Translations under genes and position numbers: made by a program | Shown here: positions 33,902 through 43,061 of the stretch, piece by piece | Numbering within the stretch: position 1 is the first letter of the stretch | Layout: each line of letters starts with the position of its first letter | Origin: Tianweitania sp. UT-5YL-CI-8 | GTDB taxonomy: Bacteria > Pseudomonadota > Alphaproteobacteria > Rhizobiales > Rhizobiaceae | Assembly: GCF_030010215.1 (NCBI RefSeq) | Contig: NZ_JASCRR010000016.1 | Span: 1-64,000, forward strand | Direction: 5' to 3' | Length of the DNA: 64,000 bases | The notes under the pieces: generated by a model | The model's database searches: none | What the model was told of the DNA's origin: nothing | Seen by the model: only the letters and a program-made list of their open reading frames with translations

Positions 33902-34738
33902 TTAGTGTTGAGCGTCAGGCTTCCAGCGGACCACCTTGGATTCGATGAAGGAGACGACGAAGAACAATGCCACAGCCAGTCCGGCGGCAATGACCACGGT
34001 GGCGTAGAGCAGCGGCGAGCGAAAATTGTAGGTCGCCTCGATGATCAGCGCGCCGAGCCCATAGCTCGAACCGATCCATTCGGCCACGATGGCCCCCATC
34101 ACGCTGCTCGTCGCCGCGATCTTCAAGGCTGCGAACAGGAAGGGGAGCGACGCCGGCAGGCGCACCTTCCAGAACACCTCGGAATTGCTCGCCGACAGCA
34201 CCCGCATCAGGTCGAGCATTGCCGGGCTCGCCGCTTTCAACCCTTGGACCATGTTGACCAGTGTCGGGAAGAAGCAGATCAGGCCGGCGATGATGATCTT
34301 GGGTGCGATGCCATTGCCGAAGATCAGCACCAGGATCGGGGCCAGTGCTATGATCGGGATCGACTTGATGATCACGGCGATGGGATAGAACGCCTTCTCG
34401 GCCGTCGAGCTGTAGACGAACCAGACGGCCAGGAGGATGGCGATGAGGTTGCCGAAGATGAAGCCGAGGAAGGCTTCCAGCAGCGTCGGCAGCAAATTGG
34501 CCCAAAGGATCGCGCCATTCTCGCCGAAGGCATAAAACACCTCGACGGGGCTTGGTGCCATAAAGGTCGGAACAGCGAAGAACCAGACCACGAACTGCCA
34601 CAGCGCGACGCAACCGGCGACGGCGAGGATCGCCGGATAATGGTTGGCGAAGAAGCCTAAAATGGCGTCCGTGACGCCGCTGCGTTTTGCGTCGGAAACG
34701 GAGACGCCTTGCTTGGAGCCTTGTACGACATCGGACAT
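33902..34738 (-). CDS. NitT/TauT-type ABC transporter permease
   Basis: A 278-residue permease of the SsuC/TauC/ThiX group with six hydrophobic helices and the coupling motif region LMRVLSASNSEVFWKVRLPA followed by SLPFLFAALKIAATSSVMGA. The start at 34738 overlaps the ATPase stop by one base (TGATG). It pairs with the neighbouring ATPase and binding protein. Confidence 0.84.
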   Translation of the reverse strand: MSDVVQGSKQGVSVSDAKRSGVTDAILGFFANHYPAILAVAGCVALWQFVVWFFAVPTFMAPSPVEVFYAFGENGAILWANLLPTLLEAFLGFIFGNLIAILLAVWFVYSSTAEKAFYPIAVIIKSIPIIALAPILVLIFGNGIAPKIIIAGLICFFPTLVNMVQGLKAASPAMLDLMRVLSASNSEVFWKVRLPASLPFLFAALKIAATSSVMGAIVAEWIGSSYGLGALIIEATYNFRSPLLYATVVIAAGLAVALFFVVSFIESKVVRWKPDAQH

Positions 34739-35559
34739 CAGCATTCCTCCAGCAAAGCGCGCAGCTTGGCGGTGATGCGGATGAACTCGACCGTGTCGCG
34801 CATCGCAAGCTTGCGGGGATAGGGCAGGTCGACCTTCATGAATTCCTTCACCCGGCCGGGATGCGATTCCAGCATCAGCACGTATTGGCCCAGGAACACC
34901 GCTTCCGGAATGGAGTGGGTGACGAACAGGATCGTCGTGCCGGTCTCCTGCCACAGCCGCAGCAGCTCTTCGTTGAGCTTGTCGCGGGTGATCTCGTCCA
35001 GCGCCCCGAAGGGCTCGTCCATCAACAGGATGCGCGGCCGGGTGATCAGCGCGCGGGCAATCGCCACGCGCTGGCGCATGCCGCCCGAAAGCTCATGCGG
35101 CAAAGCCTTTTCACGGCCTTTCAGCCCCACCAGAGCCAGCATTTCCTCCGGATCGGCCGTCCGCTGGGAGGAGCTGTGCTTGCCGACTTCCAGCGGCAGG
35201 CTGACATTGTCGATAGCACTGCGCCAAGGCAGCAACGTTGCTTCCTGGAACACGAAGGCGAAGTCGCGGCCCTCGCGCGCTTTCTTGGGCGGCTGTCCTA
35301 GCACCGAGATCGAGCCGTCCGAGACATGAACCAGATCGGCCACGGCTCGCAGCAGCGTGGACTTGCCGCAGCCCGAAGGCCCCAGCATGGTGACCAGCGC
35401 GCCTTCCGGAACCTCGACGGAAACATCGGAAAGCGCGGTGAATTCCGAACCCTTGCTGCCGAAGCGGATATGCAGGTTCTTGACCGACACTGCCGAACCC
35501 GCTGCCTCAGTGTGCCGCACGGGTTGCATCATCTGAGCGGCGCCAAGCATCTCGCTCAC
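34738..35559 (-). CDS. NitT/TauT-type ABC transporter ATPase
   Basis: A 273-residue ABC ATPase of the SsuB/TauB type: Walker A GPSGCGKST, Q-loop FVFQEATLLPWRSAIDNV, signature ELSGGMRQRVAIARAL, Walker B ILLMDEPFGALD, switch FVTHSIPEAVFL. It overlaps the binding-protein stop by 4 bases and the permease start by one base. Confidence 0.87.
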   Translation of the reverse strand: MSEMLGAAQMMQPVRHTEAAGSAVSVKNLHIRFGSKGSEFTALSDVSVEVPEGALVTMLGPSGCGKSTLLRAVADLVHVSDGSISVLGQPPKKAREGRDFAFVFQEATLLPWRSAIDNVSLPLEVGKHSSSQRTADPEEMLALVGLKGREKALPHELSGGMRQRVAIARALITRPRILLMDEPFGALDEITRDKLNEELLRLWQETGTTILFVTHSIPEAVFLGQYVLMLESHPGRVKEFMKVDLPYPRKLAMRDTVEFIRITAKLRALLEEC

Positions 35560-36593
35560 CCGACCTTCTTGCGGATATCGGTGGTGGCGTCGAGAAGAGC
35601 CAGGCTCATCACGTCGTCCACCGTCGGCACCGTGCCCTTGAACTGGCCGAGATCGGCATATGTCTTGAGCTGGGCTTCCCAGTTTTCCTTGCTCATCGCA
35701 CCCCAGCCATTGGCGACCGTCGTTTCGTTGAAGGCGAAGGTCATCAGAGGACCGATGGCCTCCAACTCGCTCGCCTTGTCGAGGTTCGGATAGGCCTTGA
35801 CCAAGATATCCACGGCTTCCGCCTGGTTGTCGCGGGCATAACCCCAGCCTTTGGCGGTGGCGGCGATGAAGCCGGTCAGGTCCTTGGTGTTGTTCGCGAG
35901 CTGGTCGTCGGTGGTGTAATAAACGTTGGCGTAAAGCTGGATACCGGTGTCCCAGAGCAGCATGTCGGTACGGTCGTCGCCCAACACCTTGAGCGCGTTG
36001 ACGTTGGTCAGCCAGCCCACGACGGCATCGGCCTGGCCGGTCACCAGCTGGTTCATGTCGGCGCCCATATTGACTACCGTGACCTGATCCTCCGCGATGC
36101 CGTTCTTGGCCAGGAGCGCACGCAGCAGGATGGCGCCCGTGGGCTGGATCGCGACCGTCTTGCCGACCATGTCGGCGGGCTTTTCGATCGGCTTGGATTT
36201 CTTGGAGAAGTAGGCGTAGGGGTGCTTCTGGTAGCCTGCAGCAATCGCCTTGATCGGAACGCCGGCCGAACGCGCCAGCATCACTGAGGGGCTGGACGAA
36301 ATCTGGCCGACATTGGACTGGCCTGACGCGACGCCGGCAACGCCGTCGACATTCGGTCCGCCGGGCACGATTTCGAGCTCGATGTCCTGTTCGGCATAAA
36401 AGCCCTTCTCGATGGCGACCACTTCGCCGAGCAGACCGTTGGAGGCGAGCCAGCCGAGCTGCATGCGGATTTTGGCGAGACCCTGCGCATTCGCGCCGGA
36501 AACGGTGAGCATGGTCTGGCTTGCTGCCGCCAGCCCGCCCAACAGGGCTGCATTGGTCAGGAAGCCACGGCGGTTCATGGTGAAGTTCGACAT
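35556..36593 (-). CDS. NMT1/SsuA-type periplasmic binding protein
   Basis: A 345-residue NMT1/THI5-like binding protein. The N terminus MSNFTMNRRGFLTNAALLGG, with a twin Arg and a hydrophobic stretch ending in SGANA, is a Tat-type signal. The mature part reads KIRMQLGWLASNGLLGEVVA and GFYAEQDIELEIVPGGPNVD, typical of binding proteins for nitrate, sulfonates, pyrimidines or thiamine precursors. As first gene of the cluster its ligand should be the cluster's substrate. The motif set does not separate the candidates. Confidence 0.82.
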   Translation of the reverse strand: MSNFTMNRRGFLTNAALLGGLAAASQTMLTVSGANAQGLAKIRMQLGWLASNGLLGEVVAIEKGFYAEQDIELEIVPGGPNVDGVAGVASGQSNVGQISSSPSVMLARSAGVPIKAIAAGYQKHPYAYFSKKSKPIEKPADMVGKTVAIQPTGAILLRALLAKNGIAEDQVTVVNMGADMNQLVTGQADAVVGWLTNVNALKVLGDDRTDMLLWDTGIQLYANVYYTTDDQLANNTKDLTGFIAATAKGWGYARDNQAEAVDILVKAYPNLDKASELEAIGPLMTFAFNETTVANGWGAMSKENWEAQLKTYADLGQFKGTVPTVDDVMSLALLDATTDIRKKVG

Positions 36594-36801
36594 TGTATTC
36601 CCCTTTGTCGGTGCTGGATCGATGCGGCTTCTTATCTGCCTAGGGGAGCCGTTCATCGGACTGAGAGGGATGATGATCCGCTTTCGCGTTCGATAAAAGA
36701 ACAATTTTTCGGAAGTTGAATTGCCGAAACGGCAACGCGCTGAAAATGCGTGGTGAGCCCGGATCATTGAACCGACGGCCCGAAGCGACACGAAGTCCAA
36801 A

Positions 36802-36830
36802 GAAAAAGGCGCCAACGCGGCGCCATTTTT
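36802..36830 (-). terminator. Rho-independent terminator after tolB
   Basis: GGCGCC at 36808-36813 and GGCGCC at 36819-36824 (self-complementary arms) form a stem around a 5-base loop, with AAAAA on the left and ATTTTT on the right. Read on the minus strand the stem is followed by a run of T, 25 bases beyond the tolB stop. It ends the tolQRAB operon before pal would be expected. Confidence 0.78.
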
Positions 36831-36854
36831 AAGAGGTGAGATTCTTGGCGGACA

Positions 36855-38162
36855 CTAATCCAGCAAGGGCGACCAGGCCGGGTCGGACGCAAAGCCCTGA
36901 GCCGGAATTGCCTGCTCGTTGCGGCCCGTCAGGTCTATCGAGTACAGCTTCGGACCGCCGCCGCCCGCCGCCTCGCGGAAGAACATCAGCACCCGGCCAT
37001 TCGGCGCCCAGGTCGGGCCTTCCTGCTGGAAGCCGGATGACAGGATACGCTCGCCGGAGCCGTCCGTGCGCATCACGCCGATCTGGAACTCGCCGCCGCT
37101 CTGCTTGGTGAAGGCGATGAGGTCGCCGCGCGGCGACCAAACCGGCGTCGAGTAGGAGCCGCCGCCGAAAGAGATGCGGTTCTGGCCGGAACCGTCCGCG
37201 CCCATCACATAGATCTGCGGCTGGCCGCCACGGTCGGAGGTGAAGACTACTTGGGAACCGTCAGGCGAATAGGACGGCGAGGTGTCGATGGCGCTGGAAT
37301 TGGTCAGGCGCGTGGTGTTGCGGCTGCGCAGGTCCATCGCATAGATGTTGGAGTTACCGTCGTCGCGCAGCAGGCTCATGATCACCCGCTGCCCGTCCGG
37401 CGAAAAGCGCGGCGCGAATGTCATGCCGGGGAAATTGCCGACGAGTTCGCGCTGGCCGGTCTCGAGTTGCAGCAGGTAGACCCTGGGCTCGCCGCTCTCA
37501 TAAGACATATAGGTGATTTCCTGCCGGCTCGGCGAAAAGCGCGGTGTCATCACAATAGCGCGGCCATCCGACAGATAGCGCACATTGGCGCCATCCTGGT
37601 CCATGATGGCGAGGCGCTTCTTACGCTGGTTCTTCGGGCCGCTCTCGTCGACATAGACGACGCGGGTGTCGAAATAGCCTTTTTCGCCGGTCAGCCGCTC
37701 ATAGATGGCGTCGGCGATGATATGTGCGACGCGGCGGTAGTTGGCCTTGGTGGCGAAGAACTGCTCGCCGATCAGCTGCTGGCCGGCGAACGTGTCCCAC
37801 AGGCGGAACTCGGCGCGCACGCGCCCGTCCGCCTCCTGGCTGACGCGGCCCGTCACCAGCGCCTGAGCGTTGATGACCTTCCAGTCCTCGAAGCGCGGTG
37901 CGGCATCGGGGTTGGAAATCTTTTCGATGAAGGCCCCCTTGTCGATCGGCGCGAACAGGCCGGAGCGCTTGAGGTCGGCGGAGACGATCTGCGAAATCTC
38001 CGCGCCCATCTTGTCGCCCGAGAGGAAATCGGTGATCGCGATGGGCAGCGGCTCGACATTACCCCTGTTGACGTCGATGACGATGTCGGCCCGCGCCGCG
38101 CCCGCGGCGAAGCCGCCGGCCAGAACCAGCCCGAGCATCAGGGCTTTTAAAACTGCTTTCAT
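36855..38162 (-). CDS. tolB: Tol-Pal system periplasmic beta-propeller protein TolB
   Basis: A 435-residue exported protein. Signal peptide [20 protein letters not shown] with cleavage before [10 protein letters not shown], an N-terminal TolB domain ([20 protein letters not shown]), and a C-terminal beta propeller with repeated Phe-Ser-Pro-Asp/Gly turns ([38 protein letters not shown]). It links Pal in the outer membrane to TolA during division. A Met 30 bases upstream is rejected because the signal starts at 38162. It ends at a terminator; pal does not follow. Confidence 0.93.
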   Translation of the reverse strand: MKAVLKALMLGLVLAGGFAAGAARADIVIDVNRGNVEPLPIAITDFLSGDKMGAEISQIVSADLKRSGLFAPIDKGAFIEKISNPDAAPRFEDWKVINAQALVTGRVSQEADGRVRAEFRLWDTFAGQQLIGEQFFATKANYRRVAHIIADAIYERLTGEKGYFDTRVVYVDESGPKNQRKKRLAIMDQDGANVRYLSDGRAIVMTPRFSPSRQEITYMSYESGEPRVYLLQLETGQRELVGNFPGMTFAPRFSPDGQRVIMSLLRDDGNSNIYAMDLRSRNTTRLTNSSAIDTSPSYSPDGSQVVFTSDRGGQPQIYVMGADGSGQNRISFGGGSYSTPVWSPRGDLIAFTKQSGGEFQIGVMRTDGSGERILSSGFQQEGPTWAPNGRVLMFFREAAGGGGPKLYSIDLTGRNEQAIPAQGFASDPAWSPLLD

Positions 38163-38195
38163 AGGTGGAACCTTGCCTCTGTGAATCGTCATGGC

Positions 38196-39362
38196 TCAGA
38201 ACATTTCGGCGGGGTCGAAATTGATGACGAACTGATCCCATTCGCCGTTTGCCGGGGGCAGCTTGAGCCCCTGATTGTCGCACTTCTGAACGGCGCGGAT
38301 CGCGCTTTCGTCGAAAGGCCTGTTGCCGCTTGATGTCTCGACCGTCGGCCTGCCGTCGATCTTACCAGCTTGCGTGACCTTGAAACGGATCGAAACCTTG
38401 AGATTGTCAGTTTCAACGCCACCGACCGGAATGGTCCAGCAATCTCCCAATTGCGAGGAAAGGGCTGCCTTGTCGCTCTGCGACAGCGTCTGGCCGGTGG
38501 TTTTCTTTGCGCCCAACGCGGCCTGCTCGGTCGAGCGCTTGGCGCCACCGCCCGACGGCTTGGCCTTATTGAGCAAAGCGGTGATCTCGTCGGTGCTGAA
38601 CTGCTTTTCGTCCGACTTCGGACGCACCGCGGCCTGTTCGCTCGACTGCGACGTCGACGGCTTCGTCTCGCTGGCCTTGGTGGCGGTCTGCTGCGCAGGC
38701 GCCGGATCGGGCCGTGCCGCTGGTGCCGGCGCGGAGTTCGGCAATTGCACGGCCTCGGTCGGCGCGGGCTCCTGGGCGATGGTCTCTGCCACAGGATCAG
38801 GCGTGGTTTCCTCAGCCGGTTCCGGCTTGGCTTCCTGCACGGGAGCGGGCGTCGGCTCCGGCTTGGGTTCCGGCTGCTTGACGGGCTCAGGCTTGGGGAC
38901 AGGCTCAGGCACGGGTTCCGGTTTCGGCGCGGGTTGCTCCACCGGTTCCGGTTTGGGCTCAGGCTTGGGTTCGGGTTGCTTTGCCGGCGCGGGCTTGGCC
39001 TCGTCGGCTACCTTGTCCTGCGGCTTGGGTTCGGGTGCCGGAGGCGGTGCGGCGGAGGGCTCGACCGGGCGCGGGCTGGCCTCCGGTGTGATCGGGGCGT
39101 CGGTATCGACACTGTTGTTGCCGACCTTCTGGGCATCGGCGACGACGTCGGGGCGCTGGGTGGGCACGGGAGCCGGCTTTTCGGCCTTCTCCGCCTTGCG
39201 TTCGCCCAGGACGGATTGCGGCACCTCCGACAAAGGCACCAGCTCGACCGGGAACGACTCGACGTTCTCCACCTGCATCGCGCTCGGCGCGGACATCGTC
39301 ACCAGCCCGACGGCCAGCAGCGAGGCGTGCAAGACAACAGATGTGGTGAGCCCGGCCTTCAT
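38196..39362 (-). CDS. tolA: TolA-like cell-envelope protein
   Basis: A 388-residue protein with one N-terminal membrane helix (VVLHASLLAVGLVTM), a long Pro/Glu/Lys/Ala-rich periplasm-spanning region with many Pro-Glu-Pro-Lys repeats, and a TonB/TolA-type C-terminal domain (CWTIPVGGVETDNLKVSIRF, VETSSGNRPFDESAIRAVQK). It transmits energy from TolQR to TolB/Pal. It lies between tolR (7 bases away) and tolB (33 bases away). Confidence 0.9.
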   Translation of the reverse strand: MKAGLTTSVVLHASLLAVGLVTMSAPSAMQVENVESFPVELVPLSEVPQSVLGERKAEKAEKPAPVPTQRPDVVADAQKVGNNSVDTDAPITPEASPRPVEPSAAPPPAPEPKPQDKVADEAKPAPAKQPEPKPEPKPEPVEQPAPKPEPVPEPVPKPEPVKQPEPKPEPTPAPVQEAKPEPAEETTPDPVAETIAQEPAPTEAVQLPNSAPAPAARPDPAPAQQTATKASETKPSTSQSSEQAAVRPKSDEKQFSTDEITALLNKAKPSGGGAKRSTEQAALGAKKTTGQTLSQSDKAALSSQLGDCWTIPVGGVETDNLKVSIRFKVTQAGKIDGRPTVETSSGNRPFDESAIRAVQKCDNQGLKLPPANGEWDQFVINFDPAEMF

Positions 39363-39369
39363 CGCAGTA

Positions 39370-39822
39370 TCAGCTGCCCTGTTCTTGAAGCGTCACGAGA
39401 CCGATGTTGCGATATCCGGCCGCGGAAATCTGCGCCATGACGCGCATCACTGTGCCATAGTCGGCAGCCTTGTCGCCGCGCACATAGATGCGTTCGTCAT
39501 AGCCCGTCTTGGCGATGGCCTGCAGCCTAGGCACCACTTCCTCGATCGGAATTTCGGTCTCCTGCAAATGAATCTGGCCGGCCTGGTTCACCGAGACGGT
39601 GATCGGCTGCGTCTCCGAATTCATCGCATTGGCCTGGGTTTCAGGCAGATCGATGGGCACGCCCACCGTCAACAACGGCGCCGCCACCATGAAGATGATG
39701 AGCAGCACCAGCATCACGTCCACGAAGGGCGTGACGTTGATTTCCGACATCAGGCCGTGCTTGCGCCCGCGGCGTCCGCCGCGGCGTCGCCCGCCTCCGC
39801 CCGTGCTTATCGACATGCCCAT
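39370..39822 (-). CDS. tolR: Tol-Pal system proton-channel protein TolR
   Basis: A 150-residue ExbD/TolR protein. A basic Gly/Arg-rich N terminus is followed by [20 protein letters not shown], whose membrane Asp (VDVMLV) is the proton-carrying residue, then a periplasmic domain ending [14 protein letters not shown]. It forms the stator channel with TolQ. Located 23 bases after tolQ. Confidence 0.93.
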   Translation of the reverse strand: MGMSISTGGGGRRRGGRRGRKHGLMSEINVTPFVDVMLVLLIIFMVAAPLLTVGVPIDLPETQANAMNSETQPITVSVNQAGQIHLQETEIPIEEVVPRLQAIAKTGYDERIYVRGDKAADYGTVMRVMAQISAAGYRNIGLVTLQEQGS

Positions 39823-39845
39823 GGTTCAATCCAACCCCTGAAGTT

Positions 39846-40562
39846 TCAGGCCCGTTGCGGGACCTTTTCATCGATTTGCCGCGAGAGTATGGCGGAGAAC
39901 TCGTCGGCGAAGCCTTCCATCCGCGAGGCCAGCTTGGATGCGTCGGTCGACAGCTTGTTGTAGGCGATGACGGCGGGAATAGCCGCCAGCAGGCCGATGG
40001 CGGTGGCCAGCAGCGCTTCTGCGATGCCGGGCGCAACCACTGCGAGGTTGGTCGACTTCGATCCGGCAATGGCCTGGAACGAGGTCATGATGCCGACGAC
40101 CGTGCCGAACAGGCCGATGAAGGGTGCCGCCGAGCCGATGGTGGCGAGAAAGCCGAGCCGGCTTTCCATGCGCTCCATCTCGCGGCTGAGCGCCAGATCC
40201 ATGGCCTTGTCGATGCGGGTTTGCAGCGCCAGCGCCGACTTCGCGCCCTTTTCGAACGACTTCTTCCACTCGCGCATGGCGGCGATGAAGATCGAGGCCA
40301 TGCCGGTGGTCTTGCGGTCGGACAGGGTGCGGTACAGTTCCTCAAGCGACTGACCCGACCAGAACACCTGCTCGAAACGGTTAAGCGCCGAGCGCATCCG
40401 GCCATAGGAAATGAGCTTGTCGACAATGATCGCCCAGGTCCAGACCGAGGCCACGAGCAGGCCGATCATGACCAGCTTGACGACCCAGCCGGCCTGCCAG
40501 AAGAGCGCCCAGATCGACAGCTGGGCGGCCGGCTCGACAAGTGTAAGGTTTTCCATATCCAA
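39846..40562 (-). CDS. tolQ: Tol-Pal system protein TolQ
   Basis: A 238-residue ExbB/TolQ/MotA-type protein with three membrane segments: an N-terminal helix (WALFWQAGWVVKLVMIGLLV), then LATIGSAAPFIGLFGTVVGI and PGIAEALLATAIGLLAAIPA, the conserved pair that binds the TolR helix. The start may be the first ATG (40562) or the one 6 bases downstream. It begins the tolQRAB operon; a 259-base gap separates it from ybgC. Confidence 0.93.
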   Translation of the reverse strand: MDMENLTLVEPAAQLSIWALFWQAGWVVKLVMIGLLVASVWTWAIIVDKLISYGRMRSALNRFEQVFWSGQSLEELYRTLSDRKTTGMASIFIAAMREWKKSFEKGAKSALALQTRIDKAMDLALSREMERMESRLGFLATIGSAAPFIGLFGTVVGIMTSFQAIAGSKSTNLAVVAPGIAEALLATAIGLLAAIPAVIAYNKLSTDASKLASRMEGFADEFSAILSRQIDEKVPQRA

Positions 40563-40821
40563 ACTGTCCCTAACATCTCCGGACCCGGCTCACCGTCCCG
40601 TCCATGCATACCGTCAATTCAAGGAGGCCATTTCGCGCAGACCTTAGGAAAGTCCCGAAATACGCGTTTGCCGCCTTGTCCAAGCCAAATTTGGTGAAAG
40701 GAAGGCCGCGACCACTCCTTACCATTTTCATTGATTCCTTCATGATCCGTTATGGTTAAGGATCGGTTAGGATCGATGCGTTGGGGAATGGCGCTTTGTC
40801 GCAGTGACGGCTTCAGCGGCC

Positions 40822-41286
40822 TTATGCCGAGCTGGTGAGATCAGGCAGAAAAGCGGCGATCCACTCCTTGGGAAACCGCCGCGGCCGGCCATTTTCGCCG
40901 ATGATGGCGGCCTCGACCCGCGCCTCGATCAAGAGTTCGTCGCCACGCCGGATCTGCTGGCCCATGACGATGCGAGCGCCCGAAATGTCGAGCGTCCGCG
41001 TATCCACGGTCAAGATATCGTCGATGCGGGCCGGACTTCGAAAATCGATCTCCATCCGCCTGACGATCCAGACGATCTTTTCGCCATGCTTGCCATCGGC
41101 CAGTTCGGTGTGATGCACTCCAGCCAGCCGCAGGAAATCCGATCGGCCGCGTTCGAGAAATTCGAGATAGCGCGCATGATAGACGACGCCGGAAAAATCC
41201 GTATCGGCGTAATACACCCGCGCCATCAGGCGATGTCCGGACGGCGTCAGGGCACCAGAGAGGCTGGCTTCCAGGGAGGCGTCCAT
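40822..41286 (-). CDS. ybgC: Tol-associated acyl-CoA thioesterase YbgC
   Basis: A 154-residue hot-dog-fold thioesterase: MARVYYADTDFSGVVYHARY contains the active-site Asp of the 4-hydroxybenzoyl-CoA thioesterase/YbgC group, followed by FLERGRSDFLRLAGV. It hydrolyses short or long acyl-CoA and is regularly encoded before tolQ. The ATG at 41286 has GAGGAG 5 bases upstream; a GTG at 41292 lies too close to that site. Its start nearly abuts the ruvB stop. Confidence 0.88.
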   Translation of the reverse strand: MDASLEASLSGALTPSGHRLMARVYYADTDFSGVVYHARYLEFLERGRSDFLRLAGVHHTELADGKHGEKIVWIVRRMEIDFRSPARIDDILTVDTRTLDISGARIVMGQQIRRGDELLIEARVEAAIIGENGRPRRFPKEWIAAFLPDLTSSA

Positions 41287-41288
41287 AG

Positions 41289-42329
41289 TCACTCCTCTTC
41301 CTGGAACAGGTTGATCTGCTGCTGGGCGATCTCGTTCGGCGCGTCGAGGCCTAGATGCCGCCAGGCGTTGGCCGTCAGCACCCGGCCGCGCGGCGTGCGC
41401 TGGATGAAACCCTGCTGGATCAGATAGGGCTCGATGATGTCCTCGATTGCGTCGCGCGGCTCGGAAAGACCTGCCGCGATCGTTTCGATGCCGACGGGGC
41501 CGCCGCCGAAATTCATCGCGATCATCGACAGATAGCGCCGGTCGAGCTGGTCGAGACCAAGCGCATCGACCTCCAGTCGCTGCAGCGCCTCGTCGGCTGC
41601 CTTGCGGTCGACGATCGGCGCGTTGGCAACCGAGGCGAAGTCGCGCACCCTGCGCAACAGACGCCCGGCGATACGCGGCGTGCCGCGAGAGCGGCGAGCG
41701 ATTTCCAGCGCACCGTCGTCCGACATCGGCAGGTTCATGATGCGGGCGCCGCGCCGCACGATCAGTTCGAGTTCTTCCACGGTATAGAAGTTGAGCCGGA
41801 CCGGAATGCCGAACCGGTCGCGCAACGGGTTGGTCAGGAGGCCGAGCCGCGTGGTGGCGGCGACCAGGGTGAACTTCGCCAAGTCTATCTTGACCGAACG
41901 CGCTGCCGGCCCCTCCCCGATGATCAGGTCGAGCTGATAATCCTCCATTGCGGGATACAGGATTTCCTCCACTGCCGGGCTCAGCCGGTGGATCTCGTCG
42001 ATGAACAGCACGTCGCGCTCTTCGAGATTGGTCAGGAGTGCTGCGAGGTCTCCTGCCTTGGCGATCACCGGGCCAGAGGTGGAGCGGAAATTAACGCCGA
42101 GTTCGCGCGCCATGATCTGCGCCAGCGTCGTCTTGCCTAGACCTGGTGGGCCTACGAACAGCACATGGTCGAGCGCCTCGCCCCGCCCCTTTGCCGCCTC
42201 GATGAAGATACGCAGATTGGCCCGCGCCGCAGCCTGGCCGACGAAATCGTCCAGCATCTGCGGTCGCAGCGACGAATCGATGTCCTCGCCGCGCTTTTCC
42301 GGGGTGATGAGGCGGGGGGAAAGGCTCAC
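41289..42329 (-). CDS. ruvB: Holliday-junction branch-migration ATPase RuvB
   Basis: A 346-residue AAA+ motor. Walker [14 protein letters not shown], Walker [10 protein letters not shown], sensor [20 protein letters not shown], and a C-terminal winged helix [20 protein letters not shown]. The GTG start ([14 protein letters not shown]) at 42329 overlaps the stop of the upstream PIN-toxin gene by 4 bases (GTGA), replacing the usual direct contact with ruvA. Expression of ruvB may therefore depend partly on readthrough and coupling from the toxin-antitoxin module. Confidence 0.95.
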   Translation of the reverse strand: MSLSPRLITPEKRGEDIDSSLRPQMLDDFVGQAAARANLRIFIEAAKGRGEALDHVLFVGPPGLGKTTLAQIMARELGVNFRSTSGPVIAKAGDLAALLTNLEERDVLFIDEIHRLSPAVEEILYPAMEDYQLDLIIGEGPAARSVKIDLAKFTLVAATTRLGLLTNPLRDRFGIPVRLNFYTVEELELIVRRGARIMNLPMSDDGALEIARRSRGTPRIAGRLLRRVRDFASVANAPIVDRKAADEALQRLEVDALGLDQLDRRYLSMIAMNFGGGPVGIETIAAGLSEPRDAIEDIIEPYLIQQGFIQRTPRGRVLTANAWRHLGLDAPNEIAQQQINLFQEEE

Positions 42330-42724
42330 GAAAGAAGTTCCATCGAAGAAAGCAATCGCGCCGAGCGCTTGTCGAACGTCACGACCGTATCGCATTTCGC
42401 AGCTTCACACGACCATGCCACAAGAGCGTCCGGCAGGTCGGATGCGGTAATGTCCGCCCTTTCCAAAAAGCTGCGCAGTTTCTCGCCATGCTCGAAACGG
42501 AATTCTGCGCTTTGCGTCATTGTACGAACCGCGGCCAGGATGTTGTCGCCATCGTAATGGAGCCGCCTTTTCAACAGCCAGAGGAGTTCCACCAGCGAGA
42601 CGGCGCTGACAAAAGCCGGGCTTCGGGCCGTTCGCCGTGCAAAGAAAGCGCGAGATTTCGCGCACTGCTCAGGATCGTCATCGACCAGCAGCCTCAGGAG
42701 AATGTTAGTGTCGACGCCGATCAC
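42326..42724 (-). CDS. PIN-domain toxin (VapC-like)
   Basis: A 132-residue PIN-domain ribonuclease. Acidic residues of the active site are visible: Asp5 in [12 protein letters not shown], Glu46 in [18 protein letters not shown], and [11 protein letters not shown]. VapC-type toxins cleave tRNA or rRNA. It overlaps the AbrB-type antitoxin upstream and ruvB downstream by 4 bases each, so the module is embedded in translational coupling inside the ruv operon. Confidence 0.84.
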   Translation of the reverse strand: MIGVDTNILLRLLVDDDPEQCAKSRAFFARRTARSPAFVSAVSLVELLWLLKRRLHYDGDNILAAVRTMTQSAEFRFEHGEKLRSFLERADITASDLPDALVAWSCEAAKCDTVVTFDKRSARLLSSMELLS

Positions 42725-42999
42725 GTTTCGCGCTCCCTTGCCTCAAACTCGGCCCATTCCTCAGCGACCGCATCCGCGATTGCATCGTCGAATTCCTCGA
42801 TTGCCAAGCTCTTCCCCGAAGGCGGCTTTCCAAGAATACCCGCAAGGTCTATGGCCCTGATTTTTCGAGGACGGACATAGGTTCGCCCTCCCTCCTCAAC
42901 AAATTCGACGGTATCGCCGGCTTTGAGATCGTGTCTCAGGCGAACTTCCTTAGGGATGGTAATCTGACCTTTTGAGGTGATCGTCGCCAAAACGCTCAT
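42721..42999 (-). CDS. AbrB/MazE-type antitoxin
   Basis: A 92-residue antitoxin: swapped-hairpin AbrB domain MSVLATITSKGQITIPKEVR followed by LRHDLKAGDTVEFVEEGG, then an acidic C-terminal helix (AIEEFDDAIADAVAEEWAEF) expected to neutralise the PIN toxin. It lies 62 bases after ruvA with an AT-rich inverted repeat just upstream, so it probably has its own autoregulated promoter. Confidence 0.84.
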   Translation of the reverse strand: MSVLATITSKGQITIPKEVRLRHDLKAGDTVEFVEEGGRTYVRPRKIRAIDLAGILGKPPSGKSLAIEEFDDAIADAVAEEWAEFEARERET

Positions 43000-43018
43000 G
43001 TCTTACACCTGAATTTTT

Positions 43019-43039
43019 CTTACTTATAATAATAGTAAG
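43019..43039. promoter_or_regulatory. Inverted repeat upstream of the ruvA-ruvB toxin-antitoxin module
   Basis: CTTACT at 43019-43024 and AGTAAG at 43034-43039 flank the AT-only spacer TATAATAAT. The site lies 20 bases upstream of the antitoxin start on the minus strand and contains -10-like hexamers, a good candidate for a promoter overlapping an AbrB-type operator. Confidence 0.5.
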
Positions 43040-43061
43040 GAATTTTACTGTACGCAACACT

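Noticed and set aside
36640-36700. TPP-riboswitch-like string (GGGGAGCC...ACTGAGAGGGATGATGATCC) on the plus strand
   Set aside because: Only the first half of the consensus is present, and it reads away from the importer genes it might control; no plus-strand gene follows.
38323-39963. 546-codon Gly/Ser-rich plus-strand open frame
   Set aside because: It is the complement of the Pro/Glu/Lys-rich tolA repeat region and of tolR; no start signal and no independent features.
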